Shown: one piece after another, positions 1 through 9,407 of the stretch
How the letters are laid out: every line of letters begins with the position of its first letter
Position numbering within the stretch: position 1 is the stretch's first letter
NCBI GenBank assembly: GCA_963835085.1
Contig: CAWIED010000001.1
Coordinates: 310,001-374,000, forward strand
Origin: JBDIAG01 sp963835085
GTDB taxonomy: Bacteria; Actinomycetota; Actinomycetes; Actinomycetales; CAWJMD01
Direction of reading: 5' to 3'
Length of the DNA stretch: 64,000 bases
Notes under the pieces: generated by a model
The model's input: only the letters and a program-made list of their open reading frames with translations
Databases searched by the model: none
What the model was told of the DNA's origin: nothing
Program-made: the position numbers and the translations under genes

Positions 1-66
1 GACCACCTCGCGGACCGTTACGGCCAGCGATTCCGGGTGCCCGAGTCGTTGCGCAGCCCGCGATGA
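1..66 (+). CDS. C-terminal end of an unidentified protein (partial)
   Basis: Frame 1 is open from the window edge to a TGA at 64-66 and encodes 21 residues ending in VPESLRSPR. Codon use is the usual GC-rich pattern, so this is probably the tail of a plus-strand gene convergent with gabT. Too little is present to assign a family. Confidence 0.4.
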   Translation, partial: DHLADRYGQRFRVPESLRSPR

Positions 67-98
67 CGCCCGGTCGATAGCGACTGCGGATCGAGCTC

Positions 99-1439
99 TC
101 AGCCGAGAACGGCGTCGATCGCGTCGACCAGCACACTCAGGCCCTCGTCCAGCTGCTCGTCGGTGATCACCAGCGGAGGCAGCAGGCGCACGACGTTGCC
201 GAAGGTTCCGCAGGTGAGGGTCACGACGCCAGCGGCGTGGCAGCGCTTGGCGATCGCCGCGGTAGATTCCGGGTCGGGGGTCTTGTCGGCGTCCTTGACG
301 AACTCGATCGCGAGCATCGCACCGCGGCCGCGCACCTCGCCGATGCCGGAGTGTCGCGTAGCCGCCGCGCGCAGCGCCGGCCCGGACTTGGCCTCGATCT
401 CGCGGGCCCGGGCGGCGAGCCCTTCGGACTCGAAGACCTCCATGGCTGCCAGCCCGGCCGCGCACGCCACGGGGTTGCCGCCGTAGGTGCCACCGAGCCC
501 GCCGGGGTGCACGGCGTCCATCAGGTCTGCCCGGCCGACGACTCCGGCCAGCGGCATGCCGCCCGCGATGCCCTTGGCCACGGTCATGAGGTCGGGCACC
601 ACGCCTTCGTTCTCGCACGCGAACATGTCGCCGGTGCGGCAGAAACCGGTCTGGATCTCGTCTGCCACGAACACGATGCCGTTGTCGGCGCACCAGGCGG
701 CCAGGGTGGGCAGGAAGCCGGGTGCGGGCACCACGAAACCGCCTTCACCCTGAATGGGCTCGATGACGACGGCCGCGAGATCGCCTGCCGTCACCTGCTT
801 GTCGAGCAGGAGAATGGCGCGCTGAGCAGCCTGCTCACCGCTGATCTCCACCGGCTCACGGAACGGGTACGACATCGGGGCGCGGTAGATCTCGCCCGCG
901 AACGGCCCGAAGTTCTTCTTGTACGGGGCCACCTTGGCCGTCATGGCCATGGTGAGGTTGGTGCGACCGTGGTAGGCGTGGTCGAAGACGGCCACCGCGT
1001 CGCGGCCGGTGGCGAGCCGGGCGATCTTCACCGCGTTCTCCACGGCCTCGGCGCCGGAGTTGAACAGGGCGGCGCGCTTGTCGCCGTCGCCGGGAGACAG
1101 CGCGACCAGGCGCTCGCACACCTCGAGGTAGCCGCTGTACGGGGTGACCATGAAACAGGTGTGCTCGAAGGCGCCCGCCGACTGGCGGATCGCCTCTACC
1201 ACCTTGGGGTGCGCGTGCCCCACCGACGCCACCGCGATGCCCGCGCCGAGGTCGATGAGCTCGTTGCCGTCGACGTCGGTGAGCAGTGCGCCGCTGCCGT
1301 GGCTGATCCAGACACCCATGGTGGTGCTCACCCCGGCCGAGACCGCCGCGTTCTTGCGGGCGTTGAGCGCCTGCGAACGAGGGCCGGGCAACTCGGTGCG
1401 CAGCCGCGTGGAGGAGGGTGCAACGGTGTCAGCGGTCAT
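99..1439 (-). CDS. gabT: 4-aminobutyrate aminotransferase (class III)
   Basis: Encodes 446 residues, the usual length for GabT. The enzyme is a cytosolic PLP-dependent aminotransferase that moves the amino group of GABA to 2-oxoglutarate, giving succinate semialdehyde and glutamate. Class III marks are visible: DLGAGIAV near the N-terminus, the cofactor-contact region NSGAEAVENAVKIAR, the acidic VADEIQTGF segment before the Schiff-base lysine in TVAKGIAGGMP, and GGTYGGNPVACAA. It lies downstream of purL on the same strand with an 85-base gap, so it is probably expressed separately. A related omega-aminotransferase (ornithine or 5-aminovalerate) cannot be excluded from sequence alone. Confidence 0.88.
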   Translation of the reverse strand: MTADTVAPSSTRLRTELPGPRSQALNARKNAAVSAGVSTTMGVWISHGSGALLTDVDGNELIDLGAGIAVASVGHAHPKVVEAIRQSAGAFEHTCFMVTPYSGYLEVCERLVALSPGDGDKRAALFNSGAEAVENAVKIARLATGRDAVAVFDHAYHGRTNLTMAMTAKVAPYKKNFGPFAGEIYRAPMSYPFREPVEISGEQAAQRAILLLDKQVTAGDLAAVVIEPIQGEGGFVVPAPGFLPTLAAWCADNGIVFVADEIQTGFCRTGDMFACENEGVVPDLMTVAKGIAGGMPLAGVVGRADLMDAVHPGGLGGTYGGNPVACAAGLAAMEVFESEGLAARAREIEAKSGPALRAAATRHSGIGEVRGRGAMLAIEFVKDADKTPDPESTAAIAKRCHAAGVVTLTCGTFGNVVRLLPPLVITDEQLDEGLSVLVDAIDAVLG

Positions 1440-1524
1440 GCCCGAAGCCTACGCTGCCGCCTGCTTCATCGCGGTGGCGAATCCCCCGGCGGCGAGGATC
1501 GCGCCCGCCGTGCCGTCAGCAGGC

Positions 1525-4500
1525 TCAGTCGACGAAACGGCGGGCATTGCGGAACAGTCGCAGCCACGGCGATTCGTCGTCGATCCGGCCTGGGGTGTAG
1601 GAGAGTTGCGCGTTGCGAACCACTCGTTCGGGGTGCGGCATCATCGCGGTGAACCGGCCGTCGTCAGTGGTCACAGCGGTGAGCCCGTCGGGAGATCCGT
1701 TGGGGTTGAATGGGTACGAGGTCGCCACAGCTGCGGAGTGGTCGATGAATCGCGCCACCCGCTGGACCCGCCCGGGCTCCCCCTGCACGTCGAAGTTCGC
1801 AAAGCCCTCACCGTGGGCCACGGCGATCGGCAGTCGGCTTCCGGCCATGCCGACGGTGAGCACCGAGGGTGAGTCGAGCACCTCCACCAGGCTCAGCCGG
1901 GCCTCGTACTGTTCGCTGCGATTGCGGGTGAAGCGCGGCCACGCCTGCGCTCCCGGGATCAGCTCGGCGAGCGCGGCGAACATCTGGCAGCCGTTGCAGA
2001 TCCCGAGCCCGAAGGTGTCGCTCCGGTGGAAGAACCGCTCGAAGGCATCGGCCAGTCGGGCGTTGAACAGCACCGACCGCGCCCAGCCCTCGCCGGCGCC
2101 CAGGGTGTCGCCGTACGAGAAGCCTCCGCAGGCCACGAGTCCCACCGCATCGGCCAGGTCGTAGCGGCCGGTCTGCAGGTCGCTCATGTGCACGTCGAAG
2201 GTGTCGAAGCCGGCCTGGTGGAACGCGAAGGCCGTCTCCACGTGCGAGTTCACGCCCTGCTCGCGCAGGATCGCCAAGGCAGGGCGCGCGCCGAGGTTCA
2301 GGTAGGGCGCGCTGAGGTCGTCGGTCGGGTCGAAGGTCGGGTGCACGATGCAGGCCGGGATCGTCGTCGGACCCACCGCCGCGTGTTCCTCGTCGGCGCA
2401 GTCGGGGTTGTCGCGCAGCCGCGCGATCCGCCAGGAGACCTCGTCCCAGGCCTGGGCCAGCTCGCGCACCGGTTCGTCGAGCACAACCGCCGGGCCCTGA
2501 CGCACCCGAAGGCGGCGCTCGCCGTTGTCAGAGCCGACCAGGCTGGTCAGGTCGGCCAGGCCGTGGTCGGCGAGCACTGTGCGGGCCTCGTCGAGCAGCC
2601 CAGCCGGCACGGCCAGCAGTGCGCCGAGTTCCTCGGCGAACAATGCCGGCACAAGGGCGCCGGGATCATCGGCCCCGATCAGTTCCGTCAGGTCGACGTC
2701 GATGCCCAGCCCACCGGCAAAGGCCAGCTCGCACAACGCGGCCCATAGCCCGCCGTCCGAGCGGTCGTGGTAGGCCGTGATCAGACCCCGCTTGCGCAGC
2801 GCATTGACGGCGTCGACCAGGTGCAAGAGTCGGCTCGGATCGTCGAGATCCGGTGTCTCCCCGCCGAACTCGCCCAGCACCTGCGCCAGCATGGAGCCGC
2901 CCAGCCGGTTGCGTCCGGCGCCCAGGTCGACGAGCAGCACGGTCGAGCCGGGCCTCAGCTGCGGCGTGAGCGTGCCCCGCACATCGGGCAGGGAGGCGAA
3001 CGCCGTGACCACCAGGCTCACCGGCGACGTGACCTGTCGCGGTTGGCCTGACTCATCGCTCCAGCGGGTACGCATCGACAGTGAGTCCTTGCCGACCGGC
3101 ACGCTGATGCCCAGGGCTGGGCAGAGCTCCAAGGCAACGGCCTCGACGGTGTCGAACAGGGTCGCGTCCTCACCGGGCTCGCCGCACGCGGCCATCCAGT
3201 TACACGAGAGCTTGATCGGATTGGCTGGGTCCCCGAGGCGGATCGGCGCCGCAAGCAGGTTGGTGAGAGCCTCTGCGACGGCCATCCGTCCCGAGGCGGG
3301 CCCGTCGACGGCGGCCAGGGGCATCCGTTCTCCGGTGGCCATCGCCTCGCCCGCGAAACCCTCGTGATCTGCCAGCGTCACTGCCACGTCGGCCACCGGC
3401 ACCTGCCACGGGCCCACGAGCTGGTCGCGGTGGCTGAGACCGCCCACCGTGCGGTCGCCGATGGTGATGAGGAACCGCTTGCTCGCCACGGTGGGGTGCC
3501 GCAGCACGGCGTAGCCTGCCTCGCGCAGGTCGACGTCGTCGAGGTCGAGCGGGGTCGCGGTGCGCGCGAGGCGCGCGACGTCGCGCGTCATCCGCGGCGG
3601 CTTACCGAGCAGCACGTCCATGGGCATCTCGATCGGACGTGAATCCTCTTCTGCCACCACGAGTTGCCCGTCGTCGCGGGCGGTACCCACCACGGCGTAG
3701 GGGCAGCGCTCTCGATCGGCGAGCGCGGCGAAGGTGTCCAGCGACTCGGGCGCGATCGCCAGCACGTAGCGCTCCTGGCTCTCGTTGCACCAGATCTCCT
3801 TGGGCGCCAGCCCCGACTCCTCCACCGGCACCGCTGCGAGGTCGAAGCGGGCGCCGAGCCCGGCGCCGTCCACCAGCTCCGGGAAGGCGTTCGACAGTCC
3901 ACCGGCGCCCACGTCGTGGATCGCCAGGATCGGGTTGTCGGCACCCAGCGCCCAGCAGTGATTGATCACCTCTTGGGCGCGCCGCTCGATCTCGGGGTTG
4001 CCCCGCTGCACGGAGTCGAAGTCGAGTTCTGCGGCATTGGTGCCGGACGCCATCGACGAGGCGGCTCCACCGCCCATCCCGATGCGCATGCCCGGGCCGC
4101 CCAACTGCACCAGCAGAGTGCCCGCACCGAAGGTGATCTTGTCGGTCTGTTCGGCGCTGATCGTGCCCAGCCCGCCGGCACTCATGATCGGTTTGTGGTA
4201 GCCGCGGCGTACCCCGTCCACCGTCTGCTCGTAGACCCGGAAGAAGCCCCCGAGGCCGGGCCGGCCGAACTCGTTGTTGAAGGCCGCAGCGCCGAGCGGG
4301 CCGTCGATCATGATCTCCAGCGGGGTCGCGATATGGCTTGGCGCGCCATAGGTTTCGCGCTCCCACGGCTCGGCGGTGCCGGGCAGCGCAAGGTTGGAGA
4401 CGGCGAACCCGGTGAGGCCGGCCTTGGGCTGTGAACCGCGCCCGGTGGCGCCTTCGTCGCGGATCTCGCCACCTGCACCCGTGGCCGCTCCCGGAAAGGG

Positions 4501-5454
4501 GGAGATGGCGGTGGGATGGTTGTGGGTCTCGACCTTCATGAGTACGTGCACGTCTCCGGCGCGGGACGTGTACTTTCCTGAACCGCTTGCCGTTTCGGGT
4601 ACCCAGCGAGTTCGGCGTGCGCCCCGCATGACGGATGCATTGTCTTTGTAGGCCACCACGGTGCCCGCGCCGGCCACTTCCTCGGTGTGCCGGATCATGC
4701 CGAACAGCGACTGGGCTTGCGGCTCGCCGTCGATGACGAAGTCTGCGTTGAAGATCTTGTGCCGGCAGTGCTCGCTGTTTGCCTGGGCGAACATCATCAG
4801 CTCGACGTCGGTGGGGTTGCGTTGCAGGTTGGTGAAAGCCGTGACGAGATAGTCGATCTCGTCGTCCGACAGGGCAAGCCCGTACGCTGTGTTGGCCTCT
4901 TCCAACGCCTGTCGGCCCCGGCCCAGAACGTCGGCGTGGGCCAGCGGCTCGGCCTCCCGTTCGGCGAAGAGGGCCGCCGCGTCGTCGAGGCTCGGCAGGG
5001 CTGTCTCGGTCATCCGGTCGTGCAGAACGTCGGCGCACAGGGCCCACTGGTTGTTGCTTAGCGGACCGGGGGAAGTGAGCAGATACTCCGTGACCCGCTC
5101 CACTCGGTGCAGGTGCACGCCGCAGTTGCGCGCGATATCGGTGGCCTTGGACGCCCACGGCGAGATCGTGCCCAGCCTCGGTGCTACGACGACGACAGTG
5201 AGGTGCTCGCTCGGCGGGTTGTCTGCCGGCGGCTCGACGAAGGACGGACCGTACGTCAGCAGTCGGGTGAACGTGTCGCGCGCGTCGGCGCTCGGTTCGG
5301 CGTCGGTGGCCACCAGGTGGACGAAGCGGGCCGCCACGGCCGTGACCGGCGCGCCCGCGGCCTGCAACCGGTTGAGCAGCGCGGCGGCGCGGAAGGGGGA
5401 CAGGGCGGTGCCACCGAGGACGGTGGTCAGCACGAGGTCGTGCGACGAGGCCAT
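1525..5454 (-). CDS. purL: Phosphoribosylformylglycinamidine synthase, single-chain form with fused glutaminase
   Basis: Encodes 1309 residues and catalyses purine synthesis step 4 (FGAR + Gln + ATP to FGAM). All parts lie in one chain: an N-terminal PurS-like region (about 1-170), a linker, two AIRS-like ATP-binding halves (KVETHNHPTAISPFPGAATG, GMGGGAASSM; then PVGKDSLSMRT), and a C-terminal class I glutamine amidotransferase. In the last domain, GICNGCQMF carries the nucleophile Cys (about residue 1153) and MMPHPER carries the His/Glu pair. This is the gammaproteobacterial/eukaryotic architecture of about 1300 residues; many actinobacteria use separate PurS, PurQ and short PurL. It is divergent from dxr with 50 bases between the starts, so the promoters are close or overlapping. 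Confidence 0.95.
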   Translation of the reverse strand: MASSHDLVLTTVLGGTALSPFRAAALLNRLQAAGAPVTAVAARFVHLVATDAEPSADARDTFTRLLTYGPSFVEPPADNPPSEHLTVVVVAPRLGTISPWASKATDIARNCGVHLHRVERVTEYLLTSPGPLSNNQWALCADVLHDRMTETALPSLDDAAALFAEREAEPLAHADVLGRGRQALEEANTAYGLALSDDEIDYLVTAFTNLQRNPTDVELMMFAQANSEHCRHKIFNADFVIDGEPQAQSLFGMIRHTEEVAGAGTVVAYKDNASVMRGARRTRWVPETASGSGKYTSRAGDVHVLMKVETHNHPTAISPFPGAATGAGGEIRDEGATGRGSQPKAGLTGFAVSNLALPGTAEPWERETYGAPSHIATPLEIMIDGPLGAAAFNNEFGRPGLGGFFRVYEQTVDGVRRGYHKPIMSAGGLGTISAEQTDKITFGAGTLLVQLGGPGMRIGMGGGAASSMASGTNAAELDFDSVQRGNPEIERRAQEVINHCWALGADNPILAIHDVGAGGLSNAFPELVDGAGLGARFDLAAVPVEESGLAPKEIWCNESQERYVLAIAPESLDTFAALADRERCPYAVVGTARDDGQLVVAEEDSRPIEMPMDVLLGKPPRMTRDVARLARTATPLDLDDVDLREAGYAVLRHPTVASKRFLITIGDRTVGGLSHRDQLVGPWQVPVADVAVTLADHEGFAGEAMATGERMPLAAVDGPASGRMAVAEALTNLLAAPIRLGDPANPIKLSCNWMAACGEPGEDATLFDTVEAVALELCPALGISVPVGKDSLSMRTRWSDESGQPRQVTSPVSLVVTAFASLPDVRGTLTPQLRPGSTVLLVDLGAGRNRLGGSMLAQVLGEFGGETPDLDDPSRLLHLVDAVNALRKRGLITAYHDRSDGGLWAALCELAFAGGLGIDVDLTELIGADDPGALVPALFAEELGALLAVPAGLLDEARTVLADHGLADLTSLVGSDNGERRLRVRQGPAVVLDEPVRELAQAWDEVSWRIARLRDNPDCADEEHAAVGPTTIPACIVHPTFDPTDDLSAPYLNLGARPALAILREQGVNSHVETAFAFHQAGFDTFDVHMSDLQTGRYDLADAVGLVACGGFSYGDTLGAGEGWARSVLFNARLADAFERFFHRSDTFGLGICNGCQMFAALAELIPGAQAWPRFTRNRSEQYEARLSLVEVLDSPSVLTVGMAGSRLPIAVAHGEGFANFDVQGEPGRVQRVARFIDHSAAVATSYPFNPNGSPDGLTAVTTDDGRFTAMMPHPERVVRNAQLSYTPGRIDDESPWLRLFRNARRFVD

Positions 5455-5504
5455 GTGGCCAGGCTATCGAGTGGGTTGTCGGTGCCACGGGCAATACTCT
5501 TCGG

Positions 5505-6725
5505 GTGCGCACAATCGTCCTGCTCGGGTCCACGGGTTCCGTCGGCACCCAGGCCATCGATGTCATCACCCGCAACCCGGGTGCCTTCGCGGTGAGCGCC
5601 CTGGCCGCAGGCGGAGGCAACGTCGAGCTGCTGGCCGAGCAGGCCGTGGCACTCGGGGTCGAGGTCGTGGCGGTGGCCGACGAGGCCCGGGCCGACGACG
5701 TCCGGGCTGCCATCGCCCAGCATGAGCCGGCGCGGCCTCCGGTGGTCACTGCGGGCGCCGAGGCCGTCGCCGAGGTGGCAGGCAGGCCGGCTGACGTAGT
5801 GCTCAACGGCATGACGGGATCAGTGGGGCTGCGTCCTACCTTGGCGGCGTTGGAGGCGGGCAGCACACTGGCGCTCGCGAACAAGGAGTCCCTCATCGTC
5901 GGCGGCCCGCTCGTGGAGGCGGCGGCGCGAGCCGCAGGCGGCACCGGGCCGGGCACCACCGACCGGGTCGTCCCGGTCGACTCCGAGCATTCCGCGCTCG
6001 CGCAATGTCTACGGGGTGGGCGCGCTGAAGAGGTTCGGCGGCTGGTGCTCACAGCCTCCGGCGGGCCGTTCCGGGGCAGGTCACGCGCCGAGCTCGCCCA
6101 GGTGACGCCAGAGCAGGCGCTCGCCCATCCCACCTGGGCGATGGGGCCGGTGGTCACCACGAACTCGGCAACCATGGTCAACAAGTCCCTGGAGTTGATC
6201 GAGGCACACCTCTTGTTCGGCATCGACTTCGACCGCATCGACGTGGTGGTGCACCCGCAGTCGGTGGTGCACTCGATGGTCGAGTTCATCGACGGCTCCA
6301 CCCTGGCGCAGTGCTCTCCACCCGACATGCGGCTGCCGATCGCACTCGGCCTCGCCTGGCCGCACCGGGTTGCCGAGGCTGCTGCCAGCTGCGACTGGAG
6401 CACCGCCACGTCGTGGACCTTCGAGCCGTTGGACGGCGAGGCCTTCCCCGCGGTTGAGCTCGCGCGCCACGTCGGCGAGACTGGTGGCACGTTCCCGGCC
6501 GTCTTCAACGCTGCGAATGAAGAGTGCGTCCAGGCATTTCTCAGCGGAAAACTACCTTTCCTGGGGATCGTGGACACGGTCTCAGACGTTGTGCAGGCCT
6601 GGGCCGATGAGCCGGAGTCGAGCAACGGCCGGGCGGGAGCGGCGTTGACGATGGATGATGTGAGTAATGCTGAGACGTGGGCCCGGGCGCACGCTGGCCG
6701 ACTGATCGGGGAGAGAGCACGATGA
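5505..6725 (+). CDS. dxr: 1-deoxy-D-xylulose 5-phosphate reductoisomerase
   Basis: A 406-residue cytosolic NADPH enzyme that makes MEP, the committed step of non-mevalonate isoprenoid synthesis. Visible marks are the nucleotide motif GSTGSVGTQA at the N-terminus, ANKESLIVGGPL, the metal and substrate region PVDSEHSALAQCL, and LTASGGPF. GTG at 5505 is chosen because MRTIVLLGSTGS gives the canonical family N-terminus. The stop overlaps the next start as ATGA, so it is translationally coupled to the site-2 protease. The trio dxr-protease-ispG is a conserved actinobacterial order. Confidence 0.95.
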   Translation: MRTIVLLGSTGSVGTQAIDVITRNPGAFAVSALAAGGGNVELLAEQAVALGVEVVAVADEARADDVRAAIAQHEPARPPVVTAGAEAVAEVAGRPADVVLNGMTGSVGLRPTLAALEAGSTLALANKESLIVGGPLVEAAARAAGGTGPGTTDRVVPVDSEHSALAQCLRGGRAEEVRRLVLTASGGPFRGRSRAELAQVTPEQALAHPTWAMGPVVTTNSATMVNKSLELIEAHLLFGIDFDRIDVVVHPQSVVHSMVEFIDGSTLAQCSPPDMRLPIALGLAWPHRVAEAAASCDWSTATSWTFEPLDGEAFPAVELARHVGETGGTFPAVFNAANEECVQAFLSGKLPFLGIVDTVSDVVQAWADEPESSNGRAGAALTMDDVSNAETWARAHAGRLIGERAR

Positions 6726-8071
6726 CGGCACTGTTGTACGCCTTGGGCGTCGTCATCTTCGTGGTGGCGCTCGGGCTGTCCGTCGGGCTGCACGAGGTAG
6801 GACATCTGTTGCCGGCCAAACGGTTCGGCGTCAAGGTCACCCAGTACATGATCGGCTTCGGGCCCACGGTCGCCTCGTGGCGTCGGGGCGAGACCGAGTA
6901 CGGCATCAAGTGGGTTCCGCTCGGCGGCTACGTCCGGATGATCGGGATGTTTCCGCCGCGGCCAGGAGAGGACGACCGGCACCTGCGCGGCTCGTCCACC
7001 GGCGCCTTGCAGACCATGGCCGAGGATGCCCGCCGGGCCAGCGCCGAGGAGGTCTCACCGGGCGACGAGAACCGGGTGTTCTACAAGCTCACCGTGCCGC
7101 GCAAGGTGGTCGTCATGATGGGCGGGCCGGTGATGAACCTCGTCATCGCGATCGTTCTGTTTACCGTCCTGCTGGTCGGCATCGGAGATCCGCGCAAGGC
7201 TGAGCCCACCACCACGATCGACAGCGTCAGCATCTGCATGGTGGCCGCGGGGCAGCCGGTGCCCGCCAAGCCGAGCTGTGCCGCCTCGCAACAGACCCCG
7301 GCCTACAAGGCCGGCCTCAAGCCGCGTGACGAGATCGTCTCGATCAACGGCGTTGCCATCACCGACTGGAACTCCGAGCGGGCCCTCATCCGCGACCTCG
7401 CGGGCAAGACCGTTCCGATGGTCGTGGTGCGCGACGGCCAGCGGCTCACGCTGTCGATCACTCCTGTGCCCACCGCCGTCGCGGCGCTCGACGCCGACGG
7501 CAACCCCAGGGTCGACGCGAACGGCAAGACCGAGACGGTGCGTGCCGGCTTCATCGGGGTCTCCCCGCGCACCGAGCTCCTGACGTCGTCGATCACGGAG
7601 GTGCCTGGCTACGTCTGGGATGCCTTCACCGGCACGCTGGCCGCCCTGGGCCACCTGCCCGTCCGGTTGGTGGAGGTGGCCAAGGCTGCCTTCGGCAGCG
7701 GCCCGCGCGACCCGAACGGCCCGATCAGCATCGTGGGGGTGGGCCGGCTTACCGGTGAGGCCGTCTCGCTCGACTCGATCGACGTGCGCGAGAAGGCGTC
7801 GTTCGTCGTGGGCATCCTGGGCTCGCTCAACATGTTCCTGTTCGTGCTCAACCTTGTGCCGCTGCTGCCGCTCGACGGTGGCCACGTGGCCGGTGCGCTG
7901 TGGGAGGGGTTGCGCCGCCAGGTCGCCAAGGTGCGGCGCCGGCCCGATCCCGGCCCGGTCGACGTCGCCAAGGCGCTGCCGTTGGTGTACGTCATGTCGG
8001 TGGTGCTGGTGGGCATGTCGTTGCTGCTGATCTACGCCGACATCGTGCGCCCGGTCACTCTGCGGGGCTGA
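6722..8071 (+). CDS. Site-2 intramembrane zinc protease (RseP/Rip1 family)
   Basis: A 449-residue membrane protein. The first transmembrane helix carries HEVGH (His24, Glu25, His28), the zinc-binding motif. A PDZ domain sits mid-protein (GLKPRDEIVSINGVAITDW, about residues 200-260). The C-terminal helix has NLVPLLPLDGGH, where the Asp is the third zinc ligand. Rip1-type proteases cut transmembrane anti-sigma factors after a first extracellular cut. The start at 6722 overlaps the dxr stop by four bases. The central region holds a longer insertion (about residues 85-125, rich in charged residues) than the short family members. The substrate cannot be told from sequence. Confidence 0.92.
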   Translation: MTALLYALGVVIFVVALGLSVGLHEVGHLLPAKRFGVKVTQYMIGFGPTVASWRRGETEYGIKWVPLGGYVRMIGMFPPRPGEDDRHLRGSSTGALQTMAEDARRASAEEVSPGDENRVFYKLTVPRKVVVMMGGPVMNLVIAIVLFTVLLVGIGDPRKAEPTTTIDSVSICMVAAGQPVPAKPSCAASQQTPAYKAGLKPRDEIVSINGVAITDWNSERALIRDLAGKTVPMVVVRDGQRLTLSITPVPTAVAALDADGNPRVDANGKTETVRAGFIGVSPRTELLTSSITEVPGYVWDAFTGTLAALGHLPVRLVEVAKAAFGSGPRDPNGPISIVGVGRLTGEAVSLDSIDVREKASFVVGILGSLNMFLFVLNLVPLLPLDGGHVAGALWEGLRRQVAKVRRRPDPGPVDVAKALPLVYVMSVVLVGMSLLLIYADIVRPVTLRG

Positions 8072-8142
8072 GTCGTGGAGGCCACGTGCAGGCTGAGAGG
8101 CTGCGGTGCCAGGTGGTCGCTGAACGCGGGATAATGGCAGTC

Positions 8143-9312
8143 ATGGCCGCCTCTTCAACGTCAGTACCCGTCTCCCTCGGAGTTCCGGCCATGCCGCCGC
8201 CGGTGCTGGCCCCGCGCCGTCCCACCCGTCAGATCAGGGTGGGAAAGGTCGCCGTGGGCGGCCAGGCCCCCATCAGCGTGCAGTCGATGTGCACCACTCC
8301 CACGGTGGACGTGAACCGGACCCTGCAGCAGATCGCCGAGTTGACTGCCGCGGGGTGCGACATCGTGCGCGTCGCGTGTCCGAGCCAGGACGATGCGGAC
8401 GCCCTGCCGCAGATCGCGAGCCACTCCCAGATCCCGGTGATCGCCGACATTCACTTCCAGCCCAAGTACGTGTTCGCCGCCATCGACGCCGGGTGTGCGG
8501 CGGTGCGGGTGAACCCGGGCAACATCAAGAAGTTCGATGACCAGGTGGCCCAGATCGCCAAGGCGGCCAAGGACGCGGGCGTCTCGATCCGGATCGGTGT
8601 CAACGCCGGCTCACTCGATAAACGCATTCTCGACAAGTACGGCAAGCCCACGGCCGAGGCGCTGGTGGAGTCGGCCGTGTGGGAGGCCTCGCTGTTCGAG
8701 GAGCACGACTTCCACGACTTCAAGATCTCGGTCAAGCACAACGACCCCGTCGTCATGGTGCGCGCTTACGAGCTGCTGTCCCAGCGGGGCGACTGGCCGT
8801 TGCATCTCGGCGTCACCGAGGCCGGCCCCGCCTTCCAGGGCACGATCAAGTCGGCCACCGCCTTCGGCGCTCTGCTCAGCCAGGGCATCGGCGACACCAT
8901 CCGGGTGTCGCTGTCGGCGCCGCCGGTCGAGGAGGTCAAGGTCGGCATCTCGATCCTGCAGTCGCTCAACCTGCGGCCACGCAAGCTGGAGATCGTCTCG
9001 TGCCCGTCGTGCGGCAGGGCGCAGGTAGACGTCTACAAGCTCGCCGAAGAGGTCACCGCCGGGCTGGAGGGCATGGAGGTTCCGTTGCGGGTGGCCGTGA
9101 TGGGCTGTGTCGTGAACGGCCCGGGCGAGGCTCGCGAGGCCGACCTGGGCGTCGCCTCAGGAAACGGCAAGGGCCAGATCTTCGTTAGAGGTGAGGTCAT
9201 CAAGACCGTGCCCGAGTCGAAGATCGTCGAGACGCTCATCGAGGAAGCGATGCTGATCGCCGAGACCATGCAGCCCGAGCCCGGTGCCGAACCCACGGTG
9301 AGTGTGAGCTGA
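8143..9312 (+). CDS. ispG: 4-hydroxy-3-methylbut-2-enyl diphosphate synthase
   Basis: Converts MEcPP to HMBPP with a [4Fe-4S] cluster in the MEP pathway. From ATG 8143 the protein has 389 residues, and an in-frame ATG at 8134 is equally possible. The N-terminal TIM-barrel is marked by GKVAVGGQAPISVQSMCTT and RVACPSQDDADALP. The C-terminal cluster domain holds the ligands in SCPSCGRAQVD and MGCVVNGPGEAREAD. The product shares the pathway with dxr two genes upstream. The 71-base gap after the protease contains a possible -10 (TATAAT-like, around 8129-8135), so an internal promoter is plausible. Confidence 0.95.
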   Translation: MAASSTSVPVSLGVPAMPPPVLAPRRPTRQIRVGKVAVGGQAPISVQSMCTTPTVDVNRTLQQIAELTAAGCDIVRVACPSQDDADALPQIASHSQIPVIADIHFQPKYVFAAIDAGCAAVRVNPGNIKKFDDQVAQIAKAAKDAGVSIRIGVNAGSLDKRILDKYGKPTAEALVESAVWEASLFEEHDFHDFKISVKHNDPVVMVRAYELLSQRGDWPLHLGVTEAGPAFQGTIKSATAFGALLSQGIGDTIRVSLSAPPVEEVKVGISILQSLNLRPRKLEIVSCPSCGRAQVDVYKLAEEVTAGLEGMEVPLRVAVMGCVVNGPGEAREADLGVASGNGKGQIFVRGEVIKTVPESKIVETLIEEAMLIAETMQPEPGAEPTVSVS

Positions 9313-9407
9313 GTCGCCACGGCGCACGCACAAGGTTTCGGTCGATCACGCCGTAGCACGCCGTCTGCGCCTATCGTTCGAGGTGCTCGCAGGGAGGGGA
9401 GGGCCGG

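Noticed and set aside
237..1652. Long plus-strand frame over gabT
   Set aside because: His/Gly/Ala-rich reverse frame of gabT with no domain.
3602..6982. Very long minus-strand open frame (1126 codons) across purL and dxr
   Set aside because: It is a GC-rich shadow frame of purL and dxr; its product is low-complexity Arg/Pro-rich with no family motifs, and real genes occupy both strands there.
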